Below, piece after piece: positions 35,119 to 48,866 of a stretch of 64,000 bases of DNA (position 1 is the stretch's first letter; each line of letters begins with the position of its first letter). The stretch comes from Brienomyrus brachyistius (lineage: Eukaryota > Chordata > Actinopteri > Osteoglossiformes > Mormyridae). The notes beneath the pieces are model-generated. The model had not been told where the DNA came from and searched no databases. It saw only the letters and a program-made list of their open reading frames with translations. The position numbers and the translations under genes are program-made. The stretch is taken from the NCBI RefSeq assembly GCF_023856365.1, contig NC_064548.1, positions 2,236,501 to 2,300,500 on the forward strand, written 5' to 3'.

Positions 35119-35980
35119 TAAATTCAGCAGTTAATGGAATAAATATTATAACATATTATGTAGATCTATGTTAGAGTATGTGGGATGATCCCTTTGATGG
35201 AACATAGGCAGACCGGGCAGAAAAAAAACAGCCATTGATTCTAAGTTAAAGTCATATGCACTTATACTAAGAATTATAACGTTTTCACATAACTGTGTAT
35301 TTTTGCTGCACTCGATAAGTACCATGTTCAAGCGTCAAACCAGCATGCCCCCCCTGAGATTTTGTTTAATTGATTATTAAACATATTCTACTCCTAAATT
35401 GAGAGTTATGGTACATGGTATGTATTTAAGAGATTTGACAGCTTATTTTATGAGTTTGTTAAGCATTTGTTGTTCTGTAGACTTACATGAATTGCTTGCG
35501 GTTAAATGCATGGTGCTTCACCTTAGAGTTTCCTTAAGGAGAGGATAGAACATTCGGATAAAGCAAGAATAATTTCAGAAGAATTTAATGCTGATTTTGC
35601 ATGGACAATGAAATTTTACATGAAACCATGCATCAACAACATTGTTTAGCACAGCCATTAACATAAACAAAACAATTATTGTGTTTTTAAAATGTTCCTT
35701 GGACTGTGTCCATGTGTGTATGTGTGTACATTCCCCTCTATTTTCCACTTAGAGCAGACATTTCTCAGTAATAAGGAAAAGACATGTTCAGTGTTCCCAG
35801 GGCGTTATAAACATAACGTTGATGTCAGTGAAACTCTATACGTTTAAAGAATGCTGGATTTATAAACCATTTCTGCTAAACCATAGTTCTCAACTGCCGC
35901 AGGTGTAATAATGAAACCCGAAAAGAAACACTACGGTTTCCGTAGGCCGCCACTCAGGTACAAAATCGAGTTGGACAGGC
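35119..35980. other. Intergenic DNA upstream of igsf3
   Basis: No gene or element recognised. Confidence 0.4.
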
Positions 35981-35984
35981 GCTC

Positions 35985-36046
35985 TATCCAATAGGGAGAC
36001 GCGCGTGCCTTCTGTATAAACGTATCAACAGTCAGTGGGCGGGGTT
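35985..36046 (+). promoter_or_regulatory. Candidate igsf3 promoter core
   Basis: CCAAT (35988-35992), TATAAA (36015-36020) and a GC box GTGGGCGGGG (36035-36044) lie close together in a locally CpG-richer stretch about 1.2 kb upstream of the igsf3 start codon. The GC box sits downstream of the TATA motif, which is unusual, so only some of these may act. The start site cannot be fixed from sequence. Confidence 0.35.
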
Positions 36047-37270
36047 TGAGGATGAAAGGGAGACATGCACTGATCAATCCATGATTTTGTGGGTTTTTTC
36101 TCCCCCCCTTTATTCGTTTTATTTATTTATTTATTTTTCGGGGAGGCTACAGCAAGGAATTGAAGCCGTAATTTAGAGGTGCCATATGGTTGTCCGTTTT
36201 TGTACGTTAACCGCACTAAACGCAAAACAATTCTGTATGGATTTTGGAGTCATTGAGAGCGCCGCTGGATGTAGACCAAATATCAAAGCGTTGGATGTAG
36301 GCGACGTCATAAATACATAGGGTTTGTAATTACCTTAGTGGGGGTTAAAATGAAGCGCTATGTCGTGAGTTGAAGGGTCTCTGAATCAATTTTAACTGGA
36401 TTGGAAAAAAACACAAGCCCTCTGTAGAGGAAATAAAAACCTGTTTTTAAAATGAGATTTCAAAATCGGCGATGTTGAAGACGGAGATGATTAATTCAGC
36501 TTCTTTATTAGCCAAGTCTTGTATAATTTACTTGTTTTTACCGCTGATTTGCGATTCTTAGCTGGAAACAACTTTGGTAAATTGTTGTCCTGTTAAAGCA
36601 ATGGTAAATGTTTTATATCAATTTTATTACTGAATCGTACTGGAATGACGACTGTCACTGACACTGCTTGCTAGCGATAACATTCGTCTGTAACCAGCAT
36701 TTTAAAATCCGATTTTAACTTTGTTATTCATTTTATTAGCAAAATGGTTTACCCGCGTTTTTCTCAGCCTTGCGAGCGATTTAGTGTTTTCTCTGACCCT
36801 CAAACTCAATGAGCAGTAAAATCAGAGAGGACGCGTACACTGATTTGTAAGCAGCGGAGATGGGCGAAGTATGAAATAAAGGAATTTAAAGATTTTGAGT
36901 AAAAAGCTCTACTCCACAAAACTACGGCATTTAATAAAATACCAGTTTTACAAACTCGCAACCTAGATTGCCATCGAACAAACAGAGATTTAAATAGCAT
37001 AGCTTCGGTTAAAGTGTTTGTCTAATAACCAGCCAATAATTGTTAAGAGCGATATTTTAATTTTATTTTTAAATGATCGTTGTAATATTCCAGCAGTCTC
37101 TTTAAAAATACAGGGATTCTGTCACCTCAGGATAGCAGCAACCGACACATTTATGTGGTGCATCGTTTGAAGGTACCTCCCGCGAATTCCTGTACTCCAC
37201 GTTTTTTTATGAAGAAAAGGAAACTGCAGCTATACATATAGCTGGTTTCAACAGTTAGAGAGGATTTAAG
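36047..37270 (+). other. Probable igsf3 5' UTR and upstream region
   Basis: No open frame of note. An in-frame TAG at 37256-37258 lies just 5' of the ATG at 37271, so translation cannot begin further upstream. Whether this region is one long 5' exon or is spliced is not visible. Confidence 0.4.
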
Positions 37271-37331
37271 ATGTCTTTCTCAGCCAGAACTATGGGCATG
37301 TACGCACGTCTTACTGCCTGGATGCTCTTTG
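37271..37331 (+). CDS. igsf3: igsf3 exon encoding the signal peptide
   Basis: The exon gives MSFSARTMGMYARLTAWMLF plus one base, then the donor TTTG|GTGAGT. Joined to 55486 it continues AGVCSA|KR, a textbook signal peptide: hydrophobic stretch LTAWMLFAGV, small residues at the cleavage site. The upstream in-frame TAG supports this start, although Met8 (ACTATGG) has the stronger Kozak context and also gives a short signal peptide. The precursor enters the secretory pathway and the mature protein is a type I membrane protein of the EWI/IGSF group. The phase-1 junction is typical of signal-peptide to Ig-domain boundaries. Confidence 0.8.
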
Positions 37332-40218
37332 GTGAGTATGCATAATACTAGCCGTTTATAAATATCTTCTTCTTGTAACAGTACCAATATAGCTCAATTT
37401 ATGACGCGGTTTCTCATAATTTAACGAAGTGAAATGGGACATGTTTTATTTCATTACCCTATCCATGTCATTTCATTTCATTGAATTTAGTCGTGCACCG
37501 AACTTTGCTTTACTTTCCGACCAACTGGTTACTATGTTCAACATGTATGTAAGTCTGGGTAAACAGTTTTGCTTTAACTGTTTTATAAAGTGTCCATATT
37601 ATTTGCCTTGGCTTAGTTATTCTTACATTTTTTCCATATTTATTCTTTGCTTGATGCACGCATTTGAGTAACTAAAATGATGTTAATGTACCTGAATACC
37701 CCCCCATGAAATTTAATGTTCGAAATCAACGGAAATGTCAAGATCCCAGCATAAGAAAATATCAGCTATAAGCGTAAATGAATAGAGTCTATTGGATCTG
37801 ATGTGCTTTGCTTTTCAGTCATCAGCAAGCAGGATTCCTGAATGCACATTTCTAGTTGTGAAATGTATAAGTGCAGCATGCTTTGGTAAGCTTAATGAAT
37901 TAGAAAGTGCCTTCATTTTTATATTATCCTTCAAGCAATGGAAGCTTCTGGACTGAACAGATGATCTATTTTAAAATTTGTGGAATGTTTAAAGTGTGGA
38001 ATTAGAAAGCCGACTGAAGTTTATGCTGTGCTTTTATGTTAAACCATGGATATTATCAACACTTAATCTACGTTTATTTTAATCTATACTTATTTTAAGG
38101 ATAAAGGTTCTGTCTGTTTCTGCCTCGATTCTGAGTGTATTCTTGTACATAAAAGAGGAAAGGGACAGAGGATTTAAACGAATAAAACTGGGGATGAGAA
38201 ACCGGGTAAGTGGAGATAAGCAAAGAATGTGGTGGTGGTAGTGATGATGATGATGATTTCACTGTCTGATTAAAACACAGAATGTAGATTAATTAGATCA
38301 TGGTCTTTTAAAAGATCTTCAGGTTTCTGTCAAATTGTCCAGAGTGCTTAATAAAGAATAATAGCTGACTTGTAGCAGTGGTGTAATTATTCATAGTTAG
38401 CAGGCTTGTAATGAATCATGTCCCACTTTGCCACCTGGCATCAGTGTGCTGCTGTATACCCACACTGTAATCTGTGACTATTGTTTGGTGTATCTAACAG
38501 TTTCACTGCAAGTATCTCAGGCTATGAGATATGCAGTCATTGGGTGTGGGTGGTGGTGTCAATCAGAAGGCAAGAGCGGTGTGTGTGTCAGAGTGAGTGA
38601 CCCTGCAGTACTGTACCTGGAGGTCAGACATTAACACAGAAGGTATTTATTTAATTATGTTATGCTGAGCCTAACAAGGATGTAGAGAAAGGCGTATGTG
38701 ATTAACTTCACTCTTATTTGGGAATTTGGTGTATATTTCAGTTCCACAATCTAGTGTCTGTTGTAATGAGTCCCAGGTTGGTTGTTGAGTCACTGAATGG
38801 GGCTGGACTTCTGGTAATGCCATCTCACTGTCACAGAAGTGCCTCTTCCTGATAATGCCAGCCCATGAAACCAGTGTTGCGTGCTGGCATTGCGAATCAT
38901 GGTGGGATACGAGCTTAACTTGCCAGACCCCTGTCTTGAAGTATTATCTGTGCCTGTTTGTTTTTCTATTCTTTATTGTTCATTTCAAAGCAGCCTTATT
39001 TGCACATTCCAAAACATTTACAACAATTACCCTCTATCTGTGTTCTTATCTGTCTCTTCATCCACTGGGAACAGATTTAGCTCGCATAGGTGATTCCCCG
39101 TTACCCCCCGTTTATATGCCTGTTTATTCAGTTTTGTGCGCGCGTGCGGCAGAAAAACAGCATTTAATTTCTTTACTTTTCCCAAAAACCTATTTACTCA
39201 TTCCCATGTCATATCAGTCTATTGTCTAGAAAAGACCATGCAATGGGAACTGGTGGCCGCAGCCACCATTACTGTGGAATAAAACTTTTATCTTTTTTAT
39301 GGACTAAGATGGCATTGGACTACTTGCTCTGCTGCAGGAAAGTACACTTCTCAAAAATGTGGGATTTTATGAAAGAGACCCCTTTCACATGACATCAGGC
39401 AACTTCTGTTCTGACTTATCGTCATTTCCAGTTTACCATAGCACAGCACCAGAACATTGGAATCCAAGAAAACTCGATGCTAATAAAGTAAAAAAAGGTA
39501 AACTTGAGAATACTACTTTCTCATGAAGTTCACCCAGTCTCTGGTGCTTCTGCCACGAAAACAGCTAGAAGATGTTAAACAGATTGCAGACATATTTTCT
39601 TTAACGAAAAGGTCCGAACTAGGCAACGGTTACATAGTCTTCATCGAACAGTATCTGATTGATTATGACGATATGTGTTTTCTACTGTGTTAGTGAAGGT
39701 TAAAAAATAGACATTGATAATATTAAGTTGTTGTATTATGGTCGTATTATTAAGGCAGAAGTCTGTAATCAGCACTGTGTAACGTATTCATGGCTAATGT
39801 TGCGTCATAACAGTCTCCAATGTAGTAAGACAGTAAGGTGACAGTGTGAGGGAGATGTCACAGGTCCATGAACAAAAAATGAGGAGGCTCATCACCTCCG
39901 GGTTTCTCAGATGAACAGATCTCTAAGTGAAGTGAAGTGAAGTGGGTTTGTTTTTTTTTTGGTTTGTTTTTTGTTGTGTTGCATTATGCCATGAAGTTCC
40001 ACTGTGGTTCAATGTGATGTCAACCTAAATGCATACAGCAGCAATTCTCTTTGTCTCTGTCAGCTTACACTTGATTCTGAAGAATTTCCTGTGGTACTGA
40101 AGTTCATGTCATACTCATGCACAACTGCAGCAAAGCAAAAAAACAAATTAAGCTACCTTGTTTTTCTTCGTAATACGACCAAAATACCATTTAGTTGCAA
40201 AACAGAAAGCTAAAACAT

Positions 40219-40570
40219 CCATCGATTTTCCAAACCGCTTATCCTACTGGGTCGCGGGAGGTCCAGAGCCTATCCCAGAAGCAATGGGCATGAGGCAGGG
40301 AACAACCCAGGATGGGGGGCCAGCCCATCGCAGGGCACACTCACACATCATTCACTCACACATGCACTCCTACGGGGCAATTTAGCAAGTCCAATTAGCC
40401 TCAGCATGTTTTTGGACTGTGGGGGGAAACCGGAGTACCCGGAGGAAACCCCACGATGACATGGGGAGAACATGCGAACTCCACACACTTGTAACCCAGG
40501 TGGAGACTCGAACCCAGGTCCCAGAGGTGTAAGGCAACAGTGCTAACCACTGCACCACCATGCCGCCCCC
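40219..40570 (-). mobile_element. tRNA-derived SINE, copy 1 (352 bp)
   Basis: Full-length insertion flanked by a perfect 14-bp duplication GAAAGCTAAAACAT (40205-40218 and 40571-40584). The head, at the high end, has A-box-like TGGTGCAGTGGTTAGCA and B-box GGTTCGAGTCTCC equivalents, an RNA polymerase III promoter. The body runs through TTGGACTGTGGGG to a tail with ATGG units. Same family as 47289 and 53026. Confidence 0.92.
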
Positions 40571-42070
40571 GAAAGCTAAAACATTGATAATATTATACAG
40601 TTATTTTTAACCTTCACTAACACAACTTGAATTGTGGATTAGAGGGCCATTTGTACAGATGAGTTTTGCCTGGGTGGAAATAAATCATTTTTTGAGAGGT
40701 TCAGTAACATCCCTGGGGTATATTCCAGATGATACCCATAGCTAATGGATAGGTAGTAAAATGCACAAGTAGCCACCTCTGCTAGGGCCTCTTATGGGGT
40801 CAGAGGTGCTTGTTCCCATCTTGTCGATGATGGTGGATTGGTTTAGATCACACTGGGTTAACTGATTTATTTAATGCATCTTTATACTGTAATTGCTTGT
40901 TTTATTATCCTTTCTGGCTTTGCAAAAGTATAAATTTGTTTAAACAATGTATGTTGCAGTTTAGGCTAGACAAAAAACTATAAATCAACCTATACTCTAT
41001 GAGAGAAGCCTTTTAACACAGTTTTAGATTTAAGTGCCAATTTTTTTCTGAGGTTTTAAACTTAATCTTAAGCCTATGTATGTGTGTGTGAAAGGGTGGA
41101 AGAGGGAAGATGTAGTGAAAACCGCAGCACCTCTCTTTACTCCTTTTGTACTGGATACGGTGTGTTCTGGCTCAACCCCTCTATAAATATTAGCCCACCA
41201 CATGAAAGGCTTCTGGCATCATTGTGTCTTGTTTTGATCACCTTGCTGAGGTTTTTAAATTGCTGCCGAGAGGAGCAGCTGCAATTCCAGTGCTTTTAAG
41301 GAGAACATTGCATACAGAGATGGAAGAAACTTTGTGTTAGTGCCCACAGAATCCTAGAGCTCTGAGGTTGCCATTTAAAGTAGATTCTAAACACAATTAA
41401 TGTTCCTAGTAGGATTAAACAGGGTAAACATTAGCTATTGTTTAACTTCAAAATTTTGTGATTAGATCTAGAGGTCACAGACAGGGCATGTCAACTGGAG
41501 TATCTTGTGGCTCTCTAAGTAGTTGCCTGTGCATCCTGCATTGGTGAAATGTGTCTTTGGTTTGCCTCTGGAGAACCTTGTCATGCTTCCATTTGTTTTG
41601 TTCTGGTGGTTCTTTAACTTTTCAACCCCTTCATATGTCAAAGACAGTCCACAGCTGCTCCCGTTTAAATGAAGGCACTCTGCATAAAAGGGGAAAAAGG
41701 TGTAAAATTATTAGTGGAAAGGTGCTGTGCCTCAGTTTAGCCAAGTTTGTTAAGGTTCAAGATACCTCATGGTTTTCTCCTGGTAATGTCAATGATTAGC
41801 TGAAATGTTAATGGGTAAGTTTCCCAAAGCCTTCTTTAATAATTAATTAGTTCTCTTCAAAGACACTTTCTGCTATTGTCAATCTTGCACAAATTTTAAC
41901 TGCACTGTCAAAGGTAAATGGGGAAAAGCCGAATGCATGAAGAGATCATTAATTGAATAATCATTGGGTGAGTTTCCTGAAGCCTTCTTAATGCTGCGTC
42001 ATTCTTAGGTTCTATGTTAAAAGGTTGAGCTTATGAATGACATGGTGTAAAGAAGACTTCAGGAAACTGA

Positions 42071-42690
42071 CTCAGTGATCCATTTATTTTATTTTATTTT
42101 ATTTATTTTATCTTTTATTTTACCAGGAAGGTTCCATTGAGATACAATATATTTTCTTCCAGGAAGAAAATGGCAACACATAAGAAAAATAAGACAAAAG
42201 TTTCATATACATACACACAGAGATGATTAATATAAACACAAACTAAAGCAATGGGCATGAGGCAGGGAACAACCCAGGATGGGGGGCCAGCCCATCGCAG
42301 GGCTCCAAAAATACCTCGAATAAAATTTATTTATGTGAACCAATGACACTGTTCTTTAAGCTAAGAATTTAAGAGATTTTTAAACACATTCAGAGAAGGC
42401 AAGTCTAAATTCAATATATTTTGTAATATATTCCACTCGTGGTGCATAACAAAAAAAGCCGGATTTCCTCAGTTCTGTGTGTGTGGTGGGAGGCTAAAGG
42501 AGAAGTTTAACTGATGAATGAGTTCTGTATGTATTAGTACGGAATGTCAATAAACTACATATGTACTGGGGTAATTTGCCCATTAAAAGCTTTGCAATAA
42601 AAAACAGGCAATGCGTTTTCTTTCTAAGAAATGGAAATCTATATAAGCAGTTGGCCAACAAACATGTTAGCCGTCTGTTATTATTAAGTT
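42071..42690 (-). mobile_element. Probable LINE 3' end, with SINE scrap
   Basis: (TTTTA)n at 42087-42122 is followed by 'CCAGGAAGGTTCCATTGAGATAC', a recurring fish LINE tail read backwards (…TCTCAATGG…CCTGGTAAAATAAA). Further on, one minus frame gives WNILQNILNLDLPSLNVFKN, like the end of a LINE polymerase. A 58-bp piece of the tRNA-SINE body (42248-42305) interrupts it. Limits are approximate. Confidence 0.4.
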
Positions 42691-42964
42691 AGTGGATAGG
42701 CGCAATGGCTAATAATAAAATAATTATAGTTAATGTGTGAACAATACAAAAACGTAAAACAAAAATGTGTCCTGGAAAATCCTGTAAAACATGGTAAATG
42801 CCTAGTCATACTTCAAGAAAAAATTTTTAAAATACTGTCATATACCGTGAAACCAATACTACTTTGAAAAATACCGTAACATAAATTTTTGGTCATACCA
42901 CCCAGCTCTACTGTAAACCATGTGTATTTCCAGTTTATGGGAGCAAAATAGATAAGGATTGGAT

Positions 42965-43070
42965 ATGGATAGATAATAGATTGGAATAGAAAGATAGGGA
43001 ATAGAATAATAATTCTAATAGAATAAATAATAATAATAATAATAGAATAATACCATTGGAATAGAAAGAT
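42965..43070. repeat. Degenerate AATAG/ATA repeat
   Basis: Interspersed GAATAGA, AATAATAAT and ATTGGAATAGAAAGAT units, an impure microsatellite. Confidence 0.6.
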
Positions 43071-43639
43071 TTTAGAATGGGGTACTGTCTTTCCCACTAT
43101 TATGTTAGCTGAATGTGATGGCACTCTGCTTAGATATATCTCTTCTCACTCTGCTGTTTTTGTTACTATGCCCATGTAAATGTAGTTCTTTTAATGCATA
43201 TATTTTGATTTGGGAATGGGTCTGTTGCCAGGCAGTGGAAATGCAGGTGTGTGAGGATAAGTAGGATCAGATGGGAGAGTGGAGCTGATCCTCCCCTAAC
43301 AGTCTCCAGCTGGATCTAGTCTTGCTTCCTCAGCTGTTTCAGTTTGGAGAGGGTCAGCTATAGTGTCCTTAGGAACTGTAAATCTCTCTTTGTTGCTGTT
43401 CCACTGACTGATACTGTCAGTAGGGGAAGACGAGAAGTCACTGCTATGTAAACACCCTGGGGGTCCTGTCTGAAATGGGGTTTAAATGGGTACTTTGTGC
43501 ACTGTGGGATGCTGCCCTTTGGACTCTGCGTACAAATGTGGAGGTTGGTGGGTCTGAAGAATTACACCCTAATGCTCTATGCTGAAACCATACTGTGTGT
43601 ATCAGTTATATTTCAGCTATGGACTTTTAAAAATTCATT

Positions 43640-44880
43640 AATAGTTTTTCACTGTTGCCCGTCTGGATCCTTACATAAACTTCAGCTGGTACAGAATGCA
43701 GCAGCCAGAGTTCTAACAAACACTAAAAAATTTGATTGCATTACACCTTTATATCTTATCCTCCCTTCATTGGCTACCAGTTATGTCTCGGATTGACTAA
43801 AATACTGCTATTAACCTATAAAGCACTGAATGGCCTTGCACCAGAATACCTTAGTGACCTGCTGACCACATACAACCCTCCACGCTTGCTTCGCTCTCAA
43901 GCCATGGGATATCTGTTAGTGCCTAAGGTAGAAAGAGCTACGGCAGGCTGCAGAGCTTTCTCCTATAGAACTTCTCAGCTGTGGAATGGTTTTCCACCGG
44001 ATGTGCGGGATTCAGGCTCACTCTCAATATTCAAGTCTTGACTAAAAGCACACCTGTTTAGTTTAGCATATAGGGACACTATATGGGGATTGGTGCCATT
44101 GGATTTGGATAAACTGGACTGTCAGTGCTGTCACTCTGGCTTCACAATCCCTTGTGGAATTGGAGTGCTGACATTCAGAGACTCCCCATGCCTGCATTCC
44201 CACTTGCCTCTCGCTCCTACTTATGCTGCCATAGCCATATCTGCTGGAGCTTGTACATTGCACTTCATATTGCACTCACCTAACTGTTAGCACTTCCTAT
44301 AGTTTCCCCTACTTTGACTAATTGCACATTTTATTTCCCCTACTCCTCCTGGGGGGTGCTGCCTGGAGACCTCAATCTATCAAGATGTCCAGCACACCCT
44401 GCTACATGTGATGTCGCCACTACCAATGACGTCCCTGCATCTAGCTCGCCGTTCAGCCTGTGTCATCTTCCATGTATGACCTGCTGCCTTACTTCTGGTT
44501 GCCTGGCAATTGCCCGGAGTGTCGGCACCGGCTTGTCATCTCCCCCCTGCTCCCTGGTTGTCTCTCAAATCTTATGATTTGGACAGTGTGACTTGGCACT
44601 TAGCCATCTCTCCAGTCTGACTCTCCCTGCTGGCCCCTGGAGGATGGGCTCCCCCTTTGTCTGGTTAGGGTTAGGTCTTCCTCTGCTACCCCCTGGAGGA
44701 TGGGCTCCCCCTTTGAGTCTGGTCCCTCCCAAGGTTTCTTCCTGCTTGGAAGTTTTTCCTTGCCACTGTCGCCTATGGCTTGCACACTGGGGGCTTTGGG
44801 TGGGGATGCTGTAAAGCGCTTTCAGATGTAATATTGTGATAATGCGCTATATAAAAATAAATTTGTTTGTAATAGTGTTC
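43640..44880 (+). mobile_element. L2-type LINE, 5'-truncated
   Basis: Coding part (43640-44080, two frames): LQLVQNAAARVLTNTKKFD, ITPLYLILPSL, ILLLTYKALNGLAPEYLSDL, RSQAMGYLLVPKVERATAGC, RAFSYRTSQLWNGFPPDV, SGSLSIFKS, then a stop at the LKAHLF block. This is the C-terminal region of L2-clade polymerases. A 3' UTR follows, ending GGGGATGCTGTAAAGCGCTTT, GCGCTATATAAAAATAAA and TTTGTTTG, the usual L2 end in fish. Within the UTR a roughly 60-bp segment around GGAGGATGGGCTCCCCCTTT is duplicated (44639 and 44693). Frameshift near 43790. Confidence 0.85.
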
Positions 44881-46069
44881 ACATAATAATGGAAAAATAT
44901 GCTGGTCATTTTCCGTTTGGATAACTGCAGTAGTTCAAGGAGAATTTTTCTGCATAGCTGAAGGGTTTGACTCACTTGACCTGTGTCTGACCGGAGATTA
45001 CTGAAAAAGGTCTTTTCCCCTCCCACTGCATGTTCAGTATTATCCACTCCTCCCTGCAGGTGGCTTTGATTCATCAGCCCAGGGCCTGTTACACTTCTTG
45101 GTCAGCCAGGTGTTAGTGAATTGGTGGGCTGCTAATCCCAGTGTCAGAGAACGACAGGAGAGAAGTGGGTGTCAGATGCTGTGTTGTATAATGTGCCAGA
45201 TTGACGTGAACTTTATGCCCCATCACCAGCCCCAGTCAGCTCCATGCTCTCCATCTCTTTGGTGTTTTCACACCCTGCCCCAAATCCCTGATACCCCCCC
45301 CCCCCCCCCCCCGTCCAATTTATTCCTGTCATGCTGTCATTGTACCCTAGGCTGTATGATATTGGGGAAAAAAATCACATTGTGATATTTATTTTTCCAT
45401 TAATATTCTGACATTTATTTTAAAAATACTCCTTTTACCCTAAATAAAGTATACCCAATTAGAATTTATCTACCAGTAGTCTGTCAAATAAGTTGTTGGT
45501 GGTGGTGTGAGTTGCGCCGACACAAAATAGTAGGGACAAATCACTAGTTTTTGCTCCATACTGTCTCAGTGGAGTCCAAAATATTTTCATATAGTGGAAG
45601 TGAAATGTCTTTTGGTGACCAGTCCTCGTTAACTTTACTCCTCCTCATATGGTTTTGTTCAGTATCTCATAAATGTACCATACTATCTTTGAGTTAGTGT
45701 AAAAGCAAGATCAAAAATTATTATGATTGGTTTGGGGAGTGCATGCAGTGCTCATGCAAAAAAAATGGTTTGACATCCATTTGGATTAGCTTTGACACTG
45801 GGATTAATTTCCCCTTCCTATTTTAACGCTAGATGATCTTGAAAAAGAACGATCCTTCAAATATGAAGCCGTCTTTTTAAAAAAAAAAAATAATAAAATA
45901 AAATTGTTTTACGTGCCCACCAACTACTAAATCAATCTCACGAGAGTCCCTAAAATGTGTCCGTGATTACACAAGAAATGTCAATGTGTAAATCAAGCCT
46001 GATGCTGCTTTAGACATAAAAGAATTATCGCAGTCTCTCCTACGCAGTGAGGCATACAGCTTATTAAAC

Positions 46070-46147
46070 ACTGGTATCGGATCGGTACTCGGTATCGGCA
46101 TCAGCATCGGAACTGGGACTAAAAAAGTTGTATCGGTGCATCCCTAC
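46070..46147. mobile_element. Possible hAT terminal fragment
   Basis: 'GGTATCGGATCGGTACTCGG...TTGTATCGGTGCATCCCTA' reads, inverted, as TAGGGATGCACCGATAC, a terminus common to fish hAT families. No partner end or 8-bp duplication was identified. A similar faded 'ATCGGTTATCGG' phrase lies at 60107. Confidence 0.35.
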
Positions 46148-47288
46148 CTGTAACCCTGCAGTTTTGTGACAGTGAACCATAAAAAAGTACTGTATCACAT
46201 AGGCTTGCGCAATATGACAATGACAAGTAACCAGGTATCGCTTTCTAACAGTAAGTTAGAACCTTCAGGGAACTAAGCTTAGGCTACACAGAGAACAAGC
46301 GTGAAATGCGCAAAACTATCTCTTTAGCTGTGGCGTTAACATGTTCCAAAAGTGAAGTGGTCTATAGCTAATTGTTTTATAAAACAAAATGAGTAGGAAG
46401 ATGAGGAGGCTGGTGGAAAGGGAGATGCAAAGGAAGGTCTTGAGACAGACACAAGTGGTGATAACATTATTTTGACATTAGAAACAATGCATAAGATAAA
46501 AACATTCAGATCTCAAATTGATATTTTAGTATCAATCCGCACATCCTTATTGTGAACACTGCTTTAGACAATTTCACGGCATATTTTTAAATCACAGATA
46601 AATTCAGCCTGCTGATCCACTGTTTTCCACAGAGACAAGAAGAAGATCATGAAGAGTGATGTGTATAGGGAAGAACTGCTCACTTTTTGTCAGTGACTGG
46701 CTGTTATGCTCGTCTGTAGAGACATTGAGCTGACTTGGAATGCCACAAGCTTGAAAGACACCTGCTGTTCATTTTATTATTGCTGGGAGCAGAGAGAGAT
46801 CCTGTGCAATATTGGACAGTTTCCATGTTGTGGACATGCTTTTATCAAATTCACAGTACTCTGTCTACAGGTATTAAAACCCAGTAAGGCCAGCTGGTGA
46901 GAGTGTGAATCACTCGTGTGTGAGAAGACTGAAAAGCTCAGTTCTTGTTTGTCTGATTCTCAGTCCCGTTCACACAACCAGACGGAGGATGGGAATCTGG
47001 GTGCAAGGCTGACTTTGTATGATTGCTGGGTGCATGTGGGGGAGTAGATTTCAGTATGTGTTCTGCCAGTTTCTTCTGGCTTCAACAGCATCAAGCTGAC
47101 TGCATATACTGACCAAGCATGACCACAAGCAAAAAAGTGTAGCTTTGTTTGATTGTGAGAGAAGCGTTGAAGTTAAACCCTCATATTCAAGATTCAAGAA
47201 GTTTGTCACATGCAGTTTTACACGTACAGCATGCAGTTAAATGCAACCTTGAATCTCTCCTGAGACTGTATTAGTTTAAGTGAAAACA

Positions 47289-47619
47289 TCCACCCATTTT
47301 CCAAACCACTTATCCTTCGGGGTCACGGGGGGTCCAGAGCTTATCCCGGAAGCTATCGGCATGAGGCAGGGAACAACCCAGGACGGGGGGCCAGCCCATC
47401 ACAGGGCGCACACACACACCATTCACTCCTATGGGCAATTTAGTAACGGCAATTAGCCTCAGCATGTCTTTGGACTGTGGGGGGAAACCGGAGCACCCGG
47501 AGGAAATCCCACGATGACATGGGGAGAACATGCAAACTCCACACATATGTGACCCAGGCGGAGACTCGAACCCGGGTCCCAGAGCTGTGAGGCAATAGTG
47601 CTAATCCCATGCTGCCCCT
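47289..47619 (-). mobile_element. tRNA-derived SINE, copy 2
   Basis: Same family and orientation as 40219-40570, with TCCAAACCACTTATCC at the tail side and reversed B-box (GGAGACTCGAACCC) and a shortened A-box region at the head. GTGAAAACA and CGTTAAAACA on the two sides are a likely but imperfect duplication. The ATGG tail is eroded. Confidence 0.85.
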
Positions 47620-48756
47620 ACGTTAAAACAGATGACTACAAATAGAATTAGGGACTTGGAAATTTTTCACCAAGGTGTCTTGATTAACTTCACACCTATT
47701 TTAATGGAAAGAGATAAAAAAACCATAAAAAAGGATACCTCATTTGTCAATATATCTTTAATAGAACCAGAGATATTGAAGATTTAATGCCTGAAATCGG
47801 ATTTTTGTCCTAATGTAATTACAATTAGAACTGCAGAAAAAACTGACTACTTAGAACAACTTCGCTCTGCATAGGCGGAGGGCAGCCTGCGCCTCATTCA
47901 ATAAATGTAAGAAATTGTAAATAGGGTATGGTGCACTTAAACAACCATAACTTTGCCAATATTTAACCAATCTTAGTGATTTTTGTTGTTGAATGTTGAA
48001 ATGAAAATTTACTTGGGGGTATCTCCATTAACTGGCATGATGTCCAACCAATCAGGAGCCAGATCGGTGGTCACGTGACATTGATCCATCCTCTGTACAG
48101 CACATAAAATCCCTTCAATCTTCAATCATCCAGAAGTGGGCACACGATTGTATAGTGTGGGCATGCATCAATTGTCATCATAGTTGGCAATTTTCACATT
48201 TAGGGTGCAATAAATATGCCTGTGCACAAATAATCGATGCCCCACGATTCTTTCGATTTTAATTTAGTGCGTGAAAGTTACCTTGTTTTGAAATTGTTGT
48301 TGCTCCGCGAATACTGAACTGATTTTGATCCGGTAAAAATAAGAAAATCAAGGATAAATAAATTATTCAAAACGGCGGATATCTCATAAGTTGAATGCAG
48401 AGCTAGCCTCAAAAAACGCATATTCGCACCCAACCCGTAGCCACCGCTGAAAAAATGATAATGTCATCACATGGAATATTAGAGTGAGCGACCAAAGCAG
48501 GATTTCCAAGTCCCTAATAGAATAGCTTAAATCTAATAGGTAAATAACAAATAAGCAATATCTACTACAAATAAACAATACGTACTTAAGATAATTAAGA
48601 TTTAAAATGGCATTGTTAAAACGGATGTACAAATGGAATTCTGGTGAGACATACAATATGTAGGACAGCAGTGACAGTAATGAGGATGATAGTGTGTCCA
48701 CAATAATGGTAAGCTACAAGCAGAATGTGAGTGAATGAATCTGAATTGAAATGGCT

Positions 48757-48862
48757 CAGTGGGCTAAGCCTGTGTTCCTGAAATCAGAAGGTTGCTGGTT
48801 CAAATTCAGCCTTAGCGTGTCTGTGGGTCTTGAGGAAGGCCCTTTACCTGTCTATCTGTTTG
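48757..48862 (+). mobile_element. tRNA-like SINE head, fragment
   Basis: TGGCTCAGTGGGCTAAGCC (A box) and GGTTGCTGGTTCAAATTCAGCC (B box) are spaced as in a tRNA gene, but the arms do not pair into a full cloverleaf and a SINE-like body follows (GTGTCTGTGGGTCTTGAGG). It is a SINE remnant, not a tRNA gene. Confidence 0.6.
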
Positions 48863-48866
48863 TGGG

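Noticed and set aside
48757..48830. tRNA gene
   Set aside because: A and B boxes are present but no cloverleaf forms and a SINE body follows.
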